This document shows, in pieces, positions 27,397 through 35,411 of a DNA stretch of 64,000 nucleotides. Below the pieces are notes generated by a model. It saw only the letters and a list, made by a program, of their open reading frames with translations. It made no database searches and was not told the origin of the DNA. The translations under genes and the position numbers were made by a program. This stretch comes from JAUIAI01 sp963732405 (lineage in GTDB: Bacteria > Pseudomonadota > Gammaproteobacteria > Burkholderiales > Burkholderiaceae_E): positions 62,001 to 126,000 of the forward strand of contig CAVSZG010000005.1 of assembly GCA_963732405.1 (NCBI GenBank). The letters are read 5' to 3'. The stretch's first letter is position 1. Each line of letters opens with the position of its first letter.

Positions 27397-29264
27397 CAAT
27401 GGAGGCGGCGGTAGACGTATTCGGCCAACTGTCGGGATATCCCCTCCACAGAGGCAAGATCATCGACACTGGCAGACATGATGCCACGGAGGCCTCCAAA
27501 GCGGGTCAGCAGACGCTGACGACGGCGAGGGCCAATGCCTTCGATCTCATCCAGCGTCGATCCCTGACGCGCCTTGGCGCGTCGCGCGCGCATGCCGGTG
27601 ATGGCAAATCGATGGGCCTCATCGCGGATCTCGGCCACCAGCATCAGGGCAGCCGAGCCCCGGCCCAGCAGCAGCGGCGCACGACCGTCGGTGAACACCA
27701 GCGATTCAAGGCCAACCTTGCGTCCCTCGCCCTTGGCGACGCCGACCAGATGGCCCGCCGGCAGCCCCAACTCATCAAACACTTCCCTGGCCACACCCAA
27801 CTGCCCCTTGCCGCCATCGACCAGCACCAGGTCGGGGATGAGGGGAGCTTCCTCGTCGGCTTCACCGGGACCGTACCGTCGGCTCAGCACCTGACGCATT
27901 GCCGCATAGTCATCGCCGGGCGTGATATCACGGATGTTGAAGCGACGATATTCGGCGCGCTGCATCGTATGGTGCTGATACACCACACACGAGGCCTGTG
28001 TCGCCTCGCCCATCGTATGGCTGATATCGAAACACTCAATGCGCAACGCATCCAGATCCTGGCCTTCATCCAGATTCAATGCCTTGGCCAGCGCGGCGGT
28101 GCGAGCCTGCTGGGAGCCGGTCTCGTTCAGATGCCGACCCAGGGCGATCCGGGCATTCTGCTCGGCCAGATCCAGCCATTTACGGCGTTGCTCGCGCGGC
28201 TGCCTGACCCACTGAACCTGACGCGCGGCGCGACCGGCCAGAAATTCATGCAGGGTGTCGTCCTCAAGCGGCAGATTGGCCACGATCACGGGTGGCACTT
28301 CCCGCTCCGCATAATGCTGGGCCACGAAGGCATGCAACACCTCGCGATGAAAGTCGGCCAGAACGAGCCCGCCAGAGTCATCCGCCGAATCGGTGATCGG
28401 TGCCAGGGCATGGCTCGGAAAAAAGGGCCGGTCGCCCAGATGCCGGCCACCACGCACCATGGCCAGATTCACGCAGACCCGGCCGCCACCAACCATCACG
28501 ACGATCACATCGGCATCGACGTCGGCGCCGGTTTCCATGTTTTGCTGATGCAACACCTTGGACAAGGCAGTCATGCGGTTGCGAAAGACCGCCGCCTTCT
28601 CGAATTCGAGTGCCGCCGACGCCTCCAGCATGCGCCGCTCGAGATCACCCAGCACCTGCTCATGCTCGCCCTTGAGGAAGGCGGTGGCGGCACCCACGTC
28701 GCCGGCATAGTCGTGCGGGCTGATCAGGCCGACACAGGGCCCCGTGCAACGTTGAATCTGATGCAGCAGGCAGGGCCGGGTGCGATTGGCAAACACCGAG
28801 TCCTCGCAGGTTCTCAACCGGAACACCTTCTGCAGGGTTCGAATCGTCTGCTTGACTGCCCATGCATTGGGGTATGGCCCGAAGTAGGCGTGCTTGCGAT
28901 CGGTGTTGCCCCGGTAATAGGCCATGCGGGCGAAGGGCTCGCGCGTGATCTTGAGAAACGGGTAGGACTTGTCGTCGCGAAACAGGATGTTGTATCGCGG
29001 CGATCCGGATTTGATGAGATTGTTCTCGAGGATGAGGGCTTCGGCTTCGGAAGCGGTAACCGTGGTGTCGATGCGCTCAATCTGCGCCACCATCATGGCG
29101 ATCCGCGGACTCGCCAGGTTCTTCTGAAAGTAGGACGACACGCGCTTGCGCAGATCGCGCGCCTTGCCCACGTAGAGCAACTGGTCTTCGGCACCGATCA
29201 TCCGATAAACCCCTGGCCGGGCGGGCAACTCGCTCAGCAGGTGTCGCAGCGATGTCTCGTCCAT
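27396..29264 (-). CDS. uvrC: UvrABC system protein C (excinuclease subunit)
   Basis: 622 residues, the normal length. In order: GIY-YIG nuclease (LPARPGVYRMIGAEDQLLYV, about 12-95) for the 3' incision, the Cys cluster and UVR interaction helix (LEASAALEFEKAAVFRNRM, about 205-240), the RNase H-like nuclease for the 5' incision (IECFDISHTMGEATQASCVV, LVLVDGGKGQL), and C-terminal helix-hairpin-helix motifs (IEGIGPRRRQRLLTRFGG). It acts with UvrAB in nucleotide excision repair. It is followed directly by pgsA, as in many gamma- and betaproteobacteria. Confidence 0.96.
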   Translation of the reverse strand: MDETSLRHLLSELPARPGVYRMIGAEDQLLYVGKARDLRKRVSSYFQKNLASPRIAMMVAQIERIDTTVTASEAEALILENNLIKSGSPRYNILFRDDKSYPFLKITREPFARMAYYRGNTDRKHAYFGPYPNAWAVKQTIRTLQKVFRLRTCEDSVFANRTRPCLLHQIQRCTGPCVGLISPHDYAGDVGAATAFLKGEHEQVLGDLERRMLEASAALEFEKAAVFRNRMTALSKVLHQQNMETGADVDADVIVVMVGGGRVCVNLAMVRGGRHLGDRPFFPSHALAPITDSADDSGGLVLADFHREVLHAFVAQHYAEREVPPVIVANLPLEDDTLHEFLAGRAARQVQWVRQPREQRRKWLDLAEQNARIALGRHLNETGSQQARTAALAKALNLDEGQDLDALRIECFDISHTMGEATQASCVVYQHHTMQRAEYRRFNIRDITPGDDYAAMRQVLSRRYGPGEADEEAPLIPDLVLVDGGKGQLGVAREVFDELGLPAGHLVGVAKGEGRKVGLESLVFTDGRAPLLLGRGSAALMLVAEIRDEAHRFAITGMRARRAKARQGSTLDEIEGIGPRRRQRLLTRFGGLRGIMSASVDDLASVEGISRQLAEYVYRRLH

Positions 29265-29315
29265 GTCAATCGTCCATCGAGCAGCGGATGACCGGGCAGC
29301 CGGCCTACCGGGCGC

Positions 29316-30269
29316 TTATCGGCGAAACAGATTCCCGAGACGCGCATCGAAACCCCTGGGTGCCCGCCAGCGCAGACGACCCAGCAACTCGTCGGCAGGC
29401 TCCGGTTTGCAGACCAGCACCATATCGCAGCCCGCCCGCAGGGCCGCACGGGCTCGCGCAGTGATGTCGCCAGCGACAGCCGCACCCGCCATGGTCAGAT
29501 CATCGGAGAAAATCAGGCCTTTGAAACCGAACTGGCCACGCAGAATATCCTTGAGCCAGACCTTGGAGAAGCCGGCCGGGGCATCGTCGACCTTGGGGTA
29601 GATCACATGGGCGGGCATCACCGAGAACAAGGTATCGCCCATTGCCTGATACGGCGCGGCATCGTGGCGAAGCAATTCGCGGCGCGCACGGGTGTCCAGC
29701 GGAATGTCGACATGGGAGTCGGCGCGCGCATGACCATGCCCTGGAAAGTGTTTGCCGCAATTGGCCATGCCCGCCAGCAACAGACCGTGACTCAGACTTC
29801 TGGCCAACAGGGTGACCACCCGCGGATCACCATCGAACGCTCGATCGCCGATGACCGAGGATCGCCCGAAATCCAGATCGAGCACCGGGGTGAAACTCAG
29901 GTCCACGCCCACGTCGAGCAGCTCGCGCCCGATCGTTTCGCCGATCTCGGTCGCCTGCCGGCAGGCCTGGATGGGATCGCGACGCCAGAGCGCGCCCAGC
30001 GAGGCCATCGCCGGAATCGGCGTGAAGCCTTTGCGGAAACGCTGCACCCGGCCACCTTCCTGATCGACCGCAATGAGCAGGCGGGGCGTGCGCACGGCAC
30101 GAATCTGCGCACACAGCCGCGCGACCTGGGCACGGCTGCGAAAATTATCGGCGAACAGAATCACGCCGCCCACCAGGGGATGGCGAAGTCGATCACGATC
30201 GTGATCCGACAGGGTCGTGCCCTGAATGTTGAGCACGACAGGGCCCAGGCGCGACGGCGAATTGGTCAT
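29316..30269 (-). CDS. nagZ: Beta-N-acetylhexosaminidase (GH3), peptidoglycan recycling
   Basis: 317 residues from MTNSPSRLGPVVLNIQG at 30269. The in-frame start at 30305 is probably too long. Glycoside hydrolase family 3 signatures are LLIAVDQEGGRVQRFRKGFT, the catalytic His loop KHFPGHGHARADSH and the nucleophile region GLIFSDDLTMAGA. NagZ removes N-acetylglucosamine from anhydromuropeptides in the cytoplasm, a step that also controls beta-lactamase induction in some species. It is the last gene of the lepA-acpS block, 50 bases after acpS, and is followed by uvrC. Confidence 0.95.
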   Translation of the reverse strand: MTNSPSRLGPVVLNIQGTTLSDHDRDRLRHPLVGGVILFADNFRSRAQVARLCAQIRAVRTPRLLIAVDQEGGRVQRFRKGFTPIPAMASLGALWRRDPIQACRQATEIGETIGRELLDVGVDLSFTPVLDLDFGRSSVIGDRAFDGDPRVVTLLARSLSHGLLLAGMANCGKHFPGHGHARADSHVDIPLDTRARRELLRHDAAPYQAMGDTLFSVMPAHVIYPKVDDAPAGFSKVWLKDILRGQFGFKGLIFSDDLTMAGAAVAGDITARARAALRAGCDMVLVCKPEPADELLGRLRWRAPRGFDARLGNLFRR

Positions 30270-30319
30270 CAGGTGATCCAGAAAAGGCGGCGATGCCCAG
30301 CGCATGCCGGCATTGGATT

Positions 30320-30769
30320 CTAACCGTCCGATCCGGACGGATCCGTACCCGGCGGATGGTGCAAGGCCTCATCGGTCTCGACGATCACGAAGGCCACCGC
30401 GCTGTCCAGTTCATCGGACAGCGACACATGGCCGACCAGGCGCCTCTGCGCCAACCAACCGAGCAATGCCTTGCGAGGCCGCAGCACCGGCTTGCCGCCG
30501 CGTTCATTGAGGATCTGCAACGACAACAGGGTCATCGGTCCGGTCAGGCCAAGGCCGATGGCTTTGCTGAACGCCTCCTTGGCCGCGAAACGCTTGGCCA
30601 GGTAGCGGGTCGCATAGGCCGCGCCATGAGCACCTCGACCGAGTCGGCGTTGATACTCGAGCAACTCGTCAGGACCCAGCACACGGCGGGCAAACCGATC
30701 GCCCCAGCGGGCGATCAGACGCTCGATACGGGCAATCATCACGATATCGGTGCCGATCCCGTAGATCAT
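30320..30769 (-). CDS. acpS: Holo-[acyl-carrier-protein] synthase
   Basis: 149 residues. GIGTDIVMIARIERL holds the metal-binding Asp, and RYLAKRFAAKEAFSKAIG the catalytic Glu and CoA-binding region, both typical of AcpS. It transfers 4'-phosphopantetheine from CoA to the serine of acyl carrier protein, whose gene acpP is in the same gene block. The length exceeds the usual 120-130 residues by a polar Pro/Gly tail of about 15 residues. Its ATG overlaps the pdxJ stop by four bases (ATGA). Confidence 0.95.
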   Translation of the reverse strand: MIYGIGTDIVMIARIERLIARWGDRFARRVLGPDELLEYQRRLGRGAHGAAYATRYLAKRFAAKEAFSKAIGLGLTGPMTLLSLQILNERGGKPVLRPRKALLGWLAQRRLVGHVSLSDELDSAVAFVIVETDEALHHPPGTDPSGSDG

Positions 30770-31518
30770 GCGTGGCCGGCGCCTTCACGCATCAGTCGCT
30801 TCATTTCACGCACCGCCTCGCGCATGCCGGTGAAGATCGCGCGTGCGACGATGGCATGGCCGATATGCAGTTCGCGCACGCCGGGCAGGCGCGCCACCGG
30901 TTGCACGTTGAAGTAATTCAGCGCATGACCGGCATTGAAGCGCATACCTGCGGCGCGAACCGCTTCACCGGCCTCCCGCAGACGGGTCAGCTCGAGCTGC
31001 ACTGGCGCACTCTGCACATCCCGCCCGCGCTGATGAAACGCCTGCGCATAGGGGCCGGTATGAATTTCACAAACCTGCGCGCCGCAGCGTGCCGCAGCCG
31101 CCACCTGGGCGGGATCGGCGTCGATGAATACGCTGGTCATGATGCCGGCGGCGCGCAGCGTGGCGATCGCCCGGCTGATCGCGTCTTCCTGAGACACGAT
31201 ATCCAGGCCGCCCTCGGTGGTCACTTCATGGCGCCCTTCAGGCACCAGCATCGCCATTTCCGGACGCAGCTCGCAGGCTATCCCGATCATCTCGGTGGTC
31301 GCGGCCATTTCCAGGTTCAGCTTGATCTGGGTCTGATCGCGAAGACGCCTGACATCGGCATCCTGGATGTGGCGCCGGTCCTCGCGCAGATGAACGGTAA
31401 TGCCGTCAGCGCCGCCCAGATGGGCTTCTGCCGCCGCCCAGAGTGGATCGGGTTCATAGGTGCGCCGGGCCTGGCGCAGGGTCGCGACGTGATCAATGTT
31501 GACGCCCAGTTCGATCAT
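30766..31518 (-). CDS. pdxJ: Pyridoxine 5'-phosphate synthase
   Basis: 250 residues, a TIM-barrel enzyme condensing 1-deoxy-xylulose-5-phosphate with aminoacetone phosphate to form pyridoxine phosphate. Signatures are ELGVNIDHVATLRQARRTYE, DGITVHLREDRRHIQDADV and GMRFNAGHALNYFNVQP. Length and ends match the family. It is eight bases after recO and overlaps acpS by four bases. The pdxJ-acpS pair is widely conserved in proteobacteria. Confidence 0.97.
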   Translation of the reverse strand: MIELGVNIDHVATLRQARRTYEPDPLWAAAEAHLGGADGITVHLREDRRHIQDADVRRLRDQTQIKLNLEMAATTEMIGIACELRPEMAMLVPEGRHEVTTEGGLDIVSQEDAISRAIATLRAAGIMTSVFIDADPAQVAAAARCGAQVCEIHTGPYAQAFHQRGRDVQSAPVQLELTRLREAGEAVRAAGMRFNAGHALNYFNVQPVARLPGVRELHIGHAIVARAIFTGMREAVREMKRLMREGAGHA

Positions 31519-31525
31519 GAGATGC

Positions 31526-32230
31526 TCACCTTTGCAAATCCTGCAGGATGCGACGCGTGCTGAGCGCCTGCCCCTCCAGGTGATGGTTCAAGATCCGTCG
31601 GGTCAACTGACGGGCCTGTAATCGCACATGCTCGGAGTGATACTGCTGATCGGCAATACTGAGCAAGGTGTCGCCCTGAACCGTATGGTCGCCCGGCTCG
31701 CTGACGAAAAAGCCCTCAGCCGGCATCCAGGCATAGTTGAGCGACGCATCGATCGGACGATCGGCTGCATCGCGAACCGTATCGGGCGCCCAGCCGGTTT
31801 CGCGCAACAACAGCCATTCAAAACGGCGCAGCACATCGTCCAGGGGCAAGCCTCGGGACATTTCGCCAAGGGCCTGACGATAGCCGTCGAACACGGCAGG
31901 ATGCGCGTCGTCGCGCGCCATCAGGCGCATCAGCAGTTCATTCAGATAAAACGCGCACATCAGCCGATAGCCGCGTGGCGCCTCCAGTCCGCCCTGCCAT
32001 TCGGCAGCGACCAGGGTGTGCAGATCGCTGCGCCCGGTCCATCCCACCGTCAGGGGTTGGAACTGCAACAGCACGGCACGCAAGGCAGAACGAGGCCGAC
32101 GAGCGCCCTTGGCGACCGCGGCGATCCGACCATGATCGCGGGTGAGCAGATCCAGCACCAGGCTGGTTTCGCTCCAGGGCACCGAGTGCAACAGGAAAGC
32201 TGGTTGATCGATGATGCGCTCGCGAGCCAT
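31526..32230 (-). CDS. recO: DNA repair protein RecO
   Basis: 234 residues. The N-terminal OB fold begins DQPAFLLHSVPWSETSLVLD, continuing with LLTRDHGRIAAVAKGARRPR. A helical C-terminal domain ends RRILNHHLEGQALSTRRILQ. RecO loads RecA onto SSB-coated DNA together with RecR. It follows era by 20 bases. The conserved era-recO order and the N-terminal signature make the call firm. The zinc-binding Cys of some RecO proteins are not evident. Confidence 0.94.
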   Translation of the reverse strand: MARERIIDQPAFLLHSVPWSETSLVLDLLTRDHGRIAAVAKGARRPRSALRAVLLQFQPLTVGWTGRSDLHTLVAAEWQGGLEAPRGYRLMCAFYLNELLMRLMARDDAHPAVFDGYRQALGEMSRGLPLDDVLRRFEWLLLRETGWAPDTVRDAADRPIDASLNYAWMPAEGFFVSEPGDHTVQGDTLLSIADQQYHSEHVRLQARQLTRRILNHHLEGQALSTRRILQDLQR

Positions 32231-32250
32231 GCGGACGGGTCCGTACCGTT

Positions 32251-33168
32251 TTACTCGTAGCCGTAGGCGCGCAGACTCTGCTCGTTGTCGGCCCAGCCAC
32301 TGCGCACCTTGACGAAAACCTCCAGAAACACCGGCCCACCCAACAGGCGTTCGAGGTCGACCCTGGCTTCGCTGGCCATCTGTTTCATTCGGGCTCCGCC
32401 AGCGCCCAGCACGATGCCCTTCTGGCTGGCGCGTTCGACCATCACCGTGGCCTGGATCCGGCGCAGTGCCCCTTGCTCATCGAAACCTTCGATGACCACC
32501 GTGGTCGCATACGGCAACTCGGCACCCAGGTGACGGAACAACTTCTCCCTGAGCAATTCTCCCGCGAGAAATCGCTCGCTGCGATCCGTCAGCTGGTCAT
32601 CCGGAAAAACAGGCTCGCCCTGCGGCAGACGGGCCGCGCACAGGTCGGCGAGCAGTTCGACCTGATGGCCGGTCCGGGCACTGACCGGCACCAGTTCCTG
32701 AAATCCAAAATCGTGCTGGATCGCGGCGGCCGCGTCGAACAGCGATTGTTTGTTCTGCACCGAATCGATCTTGTTCAACGCGAGCAATCGGGGCAGATCA
32801 TCGGGCAGTGCCCTGGCGATCGTGGCGTCCTCGTCCTGCCAGCGACGCGCATCGCTGACCATCACCACCACGTCGGCCTCCTGGGCCACCTGGCGTGCCG
32901 TTCGATTGAGCACGCGATTCATCGCATTGCGTTCACGGCTCTGGATGCCGGGCGAATCGAGCATCAGCAGCTGTGCGCCCGGCCGGTTGACGATACCGGT
33001 GATGCGGTGGCGGGTGGTTTGCGGCCGATCCGACGTGATCGCGAGTTTCTGACCCACCAGCCGGTTGAGCAGTGTGGACTTGCCCACGTTGGGACGTCCG
33101 ACGATGGCCACATAGCCGCAGCGAAATGATGGCGCAGGGGCCGTTGGATCCCCCTTCGAAAGACTCAT
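32251..33168 (-). CDS. era: GTPase Era
   Basis: 305 residues. GTPase motifs are G1 GRPNVGKSTLLNRLVG, G3 DSPG (in place of the commoner DTPG) and G4 NKID. The C-terminal KH domain starts near ERASQKGIVLGAGGARMKQM and ends in the usual acidic/aromatic tail. Era binds the 3' end of 16S rRNA and checks 30S subunit maturation. The ATG overlaps the rnc stop by four bases, the classic rnc-era coupling. Confidence 0.97.
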   Translation of the reverse strand: MSLSKGDPTAPAPSFRCGYVAIVGRPNVGKSTLLNRLVGQKLAITSDRPQTTRHRITGIVNRPGAQLLMLDSPGIQSRERNAMNRVLNRTARQVAQEADVVVMVSDARRWQDEDATIARALPDDLPRLLALNKIDSVQNKQSLFDAAAAIQHDFGFQELVPVSARTGHQVELLADLCAARLPQGEPVFPDDQLTDRSERFLAGELLREKLFRHLGAELPYATTVVIEGFDEQGALRRIQATVMVERASQKGIVLGAGGARMKQMASEARVDLERLLGGPVFLEVFVKVRSGWADNEQSLRAYGYE

Positions 33169-34034
33169 GATTTTCGCTCGACCGGATCGCCTGACCTGCG
33201 TGCCGGTTTGATCCGGGCCGCTGGTGGCTTCACGCCAGGCACGATGTCAGCAGGCGCTTCAGCCTGCATTGCCGGATCCGTCTCGGGGCGGGCCAGCGCC
33301 GACACACGTCTGGCACTGCGGGCCCGGCTGACCGGCACACCGCCCTCTGGCGCCTCGCTGCCGCCTTTGGCCGCAACCGCCTCGATCGCGCGTTCGGCTG
33401 CCGATTGTTCGGCGGCACGCCGCGAGGCACCTGCTCCGCTGACACTCACCGAGAGGCGCGGAATCTGACATTCGACCTCGAAGGTCTGACTATGCGCAGC
33501 GCCATGGGTCGCCACGACGGTGTAGACCGGCAAGGGCAGGCGCCGACGCTGCAATTCTTCCTGCAGCAGGGTCTTGGCGTCCTTGCCCAATGTGCGCGGG
33601 TTGGCATGGGCGAGATCGGGCTCATAGAGCCGGCCGATCAGGGTGCGCGCCGCATCGAAACCCGAATCAAGGTAGACCGCGCCGAGCAAGGCCTCGAGCG
33701 CATCGGCCAGGATCGAGGGTCGACGGAATCCACCACTGCGCGATTCGCCCTCGCCCAGGCGCAGAAACTCACCGAGCGACAGTCGCTGGGCAACCCGGTA
33801 CAGTGCCTGCTGTTTGACCAGATAGGCGCGCAGGCGCGACAGGTCACCCTCGTCCTCGTTGGGAAAACGTTCGAACAACAGTGACGCGATCGCGCAGTTG
33901 AGCACCGAGTCGCCCAGAAACTCGAGACGCTCGTTGTTCGGCTGACCGAAACTGCGATGGGTGAGCGCCTGCACCGGCAGATCGGGCCTTCCGAATTGGT
34001 ACCCGATCCTCTGCTGCAGCGCTTCAACATCCAT
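33165..34034 (-). CDS. rnc: Ribonuclease III
   Basis: 289 residues. The RNase III signature NERLEFLGDSVLNCAIASLL holds the metal-binding Glu and Asp, with DALEALLGAVYLDSGF further on. A double-stranded RNA-binding domain spans about 160-225. It cleaves rRNA precursors and structured mRNAs. A C-terminal tail of about 60 residues, rich in Ala, Arg and Pro, is not part of the standard enzyme but similar tails occur in some betaproteobacteria. It lies between the DUF4845 and era genes with short spacing. Confidence 0.96.
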   Translation of the reverse strand: MDVEALQQRIGYQFGRPDLPVQALTHRSFGQPNNERLEFLGDSVLNCAIASLLFERFPNEDEGDLSRLRAYLVKQQALYRVAQRLSLGEFLRLGEGESRSGGFRRPSILADALEALLGAVYLDSGFDAARTLIGRLYEPDLAHANPRTLGKDAKTLLQEELQRRRLPLPVYTVVATHGAAHSQTFEVECQIPRLSVSVSGAGASRRAAEQSAAERAIEAVAAKGGSEAPEGGVPVSRARSARRVSALARPETDPAMQAEAPADIVPGVKPPAARIKPARRSGDPVERKS

Positions 34035-34040
34035 TCAAGC

Positions 34041-34445
34041 TCACTTCCTGATTGTGCCCCGGCGATAATCGATCACTAGGCTGACGGGACCGGCAAGCGG
34101 CAGGCGCTTCTCGTATTCGAACGCCACCACCTGCTTGCCATTGGCCTCGTCGATGTCCAGATCCGAACCCGCGATCGAGGTGATGCTGTCGATGGCGGCC
34201 GCGCGGTCGAATGCGCGGCGTATGGCGCCAGCATCGCCCCCTTCGGCCACGGCGCGGTCGATCGCCGCATTGATTGCCCGATATTCGATCACCGACGGCG
34301 CAGCCCGCAAGGCCGCACCACCCACGATGAACAACAGCACGCAAATGAACAGCACCAGGAGCAGGGATACACCATGCTGCCGGCGGGCAGGTTTGACGCC
34401 TGACCGTCTCGGTACGGGTCGCAGGAGGGTTGTGATGTCAGTCAT
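34041..34445 (-). CDS. DUF4845 domain membrane protein
   Basis: 134 residues. An Arg-rich cytoplasmic N-terminus is followed by one strong membrane segment (GVSLLLVLFICVLLFIVGGA) and a small soluble domain with DSITSIAGSDLDIDEANGKQ and the ending VSLVIDYRRGTIRK. DUF4845 proteins are conserved between lepB and rnc in beta- and gammaproteobacteria. The N-terminus resembles a pilin-like leader and membrane anchor. No function is established. It is six bases upstream of rnc, so it is surely in the same transcript. Confidence 0.85.
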   Translation of the reverse strand: MTDITTLLRPVPRRSGVKPARRQHGVSLLLVLFICVLLFIVGGAALRAAPSVIEYRAINAAIDRAVAEGGDAGAIRRAFDRAAAIDSITSIAGSDLDIDEANGKQVVAFEYEKRLPLAGPVSLVIDYRRGTIRK

Positions 34446-34514
34446 TGCCGGAAAATCCGCCTTTCAGAGGGTCGCAGAGGTGGCCGATTCGAATGATTCA
34501 GTCCGGCAACCGAC

Positions 34515-35411
34515 TCAGTGGAACGCACCGATGCGGGACAGATCACCGAAATTCATCCAGATGAAGAATGCCCGACCCACGATATTGCGCTCTGGCACGA
34601 ATCCCCAATACCGGCTGTCCAGGCTGTTTTCACGATTATCACCCATCATGAAATAGTGCCCCGGGGGGACCTTGCACACCACGCCAGCCGTGGAATACCG
34701 GCAGTTTTCCATCATGGGAAAGTTTTCAACAGGCCTAATATCGGGCGGATTTTCCAGTTCTGTCAATATCTTATGAGGTTTTTCTCCCAACGTTTCTAGA
34801 TATCGCGGAATTTCATTGAGCCGCTCGGTATCAACGAAGGCTCCGTCGGCAGCGAGTTCGACCGGCTGGCCGTTGATCACCAGACGCTTGTTCAGATACG
34901 AGACCGTATCGCCCGGAATGCCGACCACCCGCTTGATGTAGTCGACCGACTCGTCGCGGGGATAACGAAACACCATGACATCACCGCGCCGCGGCTCGCC
35001 CAGCGGCACGATCTTCTGATTGATGATGGGCAGACGCAGGCCATACGTGAACTTGTTGACCAGGATCAGGTCGCCGATCATCAGCGTCGGGATCATCGAA
35101 CCCGATGGAATCTTGAACGGCTCGACGATGAACGAGCGCAGACAGAACACGATCAGAATCACCGGAAACAGGCCCGCGGTGTATTCGACCCAGATCGGCT
35201 GGCGGGTTCGTTTGGCCATCAGGGCATGGCGCTGCGCCTGGACGGCCTGCTCGCCATGGCTGGCGCGCAGCGCGGGCGCCAGGCTCTGATCAAACTGCTC
35301 GATCTCGGATTCGGCCTGGCGGATTCGCGCCGGGCGCAGCATGAACCGTTCGGCCAACCAGGCGACAAAGGTCAGCAACAGGAGGATGAAGAGGATCAGT
35401 GCGAAATTCAT
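34515..35411 (-). CDS. lepB: Signal peptidase I
   Basis: 298 residues. The start at 35411 overlaps the lepA stop by one base (TGATG) and begins a membrane segment (MNFALILFILLLLTFVAWLA). The frame open to 35546 is lepA shadow. A second membrane segment precedes the catalytic Ser in PFKIPSGSMIPTLMIGD, and the general-base Lys is in YPRDESVDYIKRVVGIPGD. Late motifs are PGHYFMMGDNRENSLDSRYW and GRAFFIWMN. It cleaves signal peptides from exported proteins at the periplasmic face. The local TA-rich codons around 34730-34800 fall in the variable domain. Confidence 0.96.
   Translation of the reverse strand: MNFALILFILLLLTFVAWLAERFMLRPARIRQAESEIEQFDQSLAPALRASHGEQAVQAQRHALMAKRTRQPIWVEYTAGLFPVILIVFCLRSFIVEPFKIPSGSMIPTLMIGDLILVNKFTYGLRLPIINQKIVPLGEPRRGDVMVFRYPRDESVDYIKRVVGIPGDTVSYLNKRLVINGQPVELAADGAFVDTERLNEIPRYLETLGEKPHKILTELENPPDIRPVENFPMMENCRYSTAGVVCKVPPGHYFMMGDNRENSLDSRYWGFVPERNIVGRAFFIWMNFGDLSRIGAFH

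Noticed and set aside
27306..29291. A 661-codon open frame on the plus strand
   Set aside because: It lies entirely opposite uvrC, whose protein is fully conserved. The plus-strand product is His/Gln-rich with no domain, a usual shadow in GC-rich DNA.
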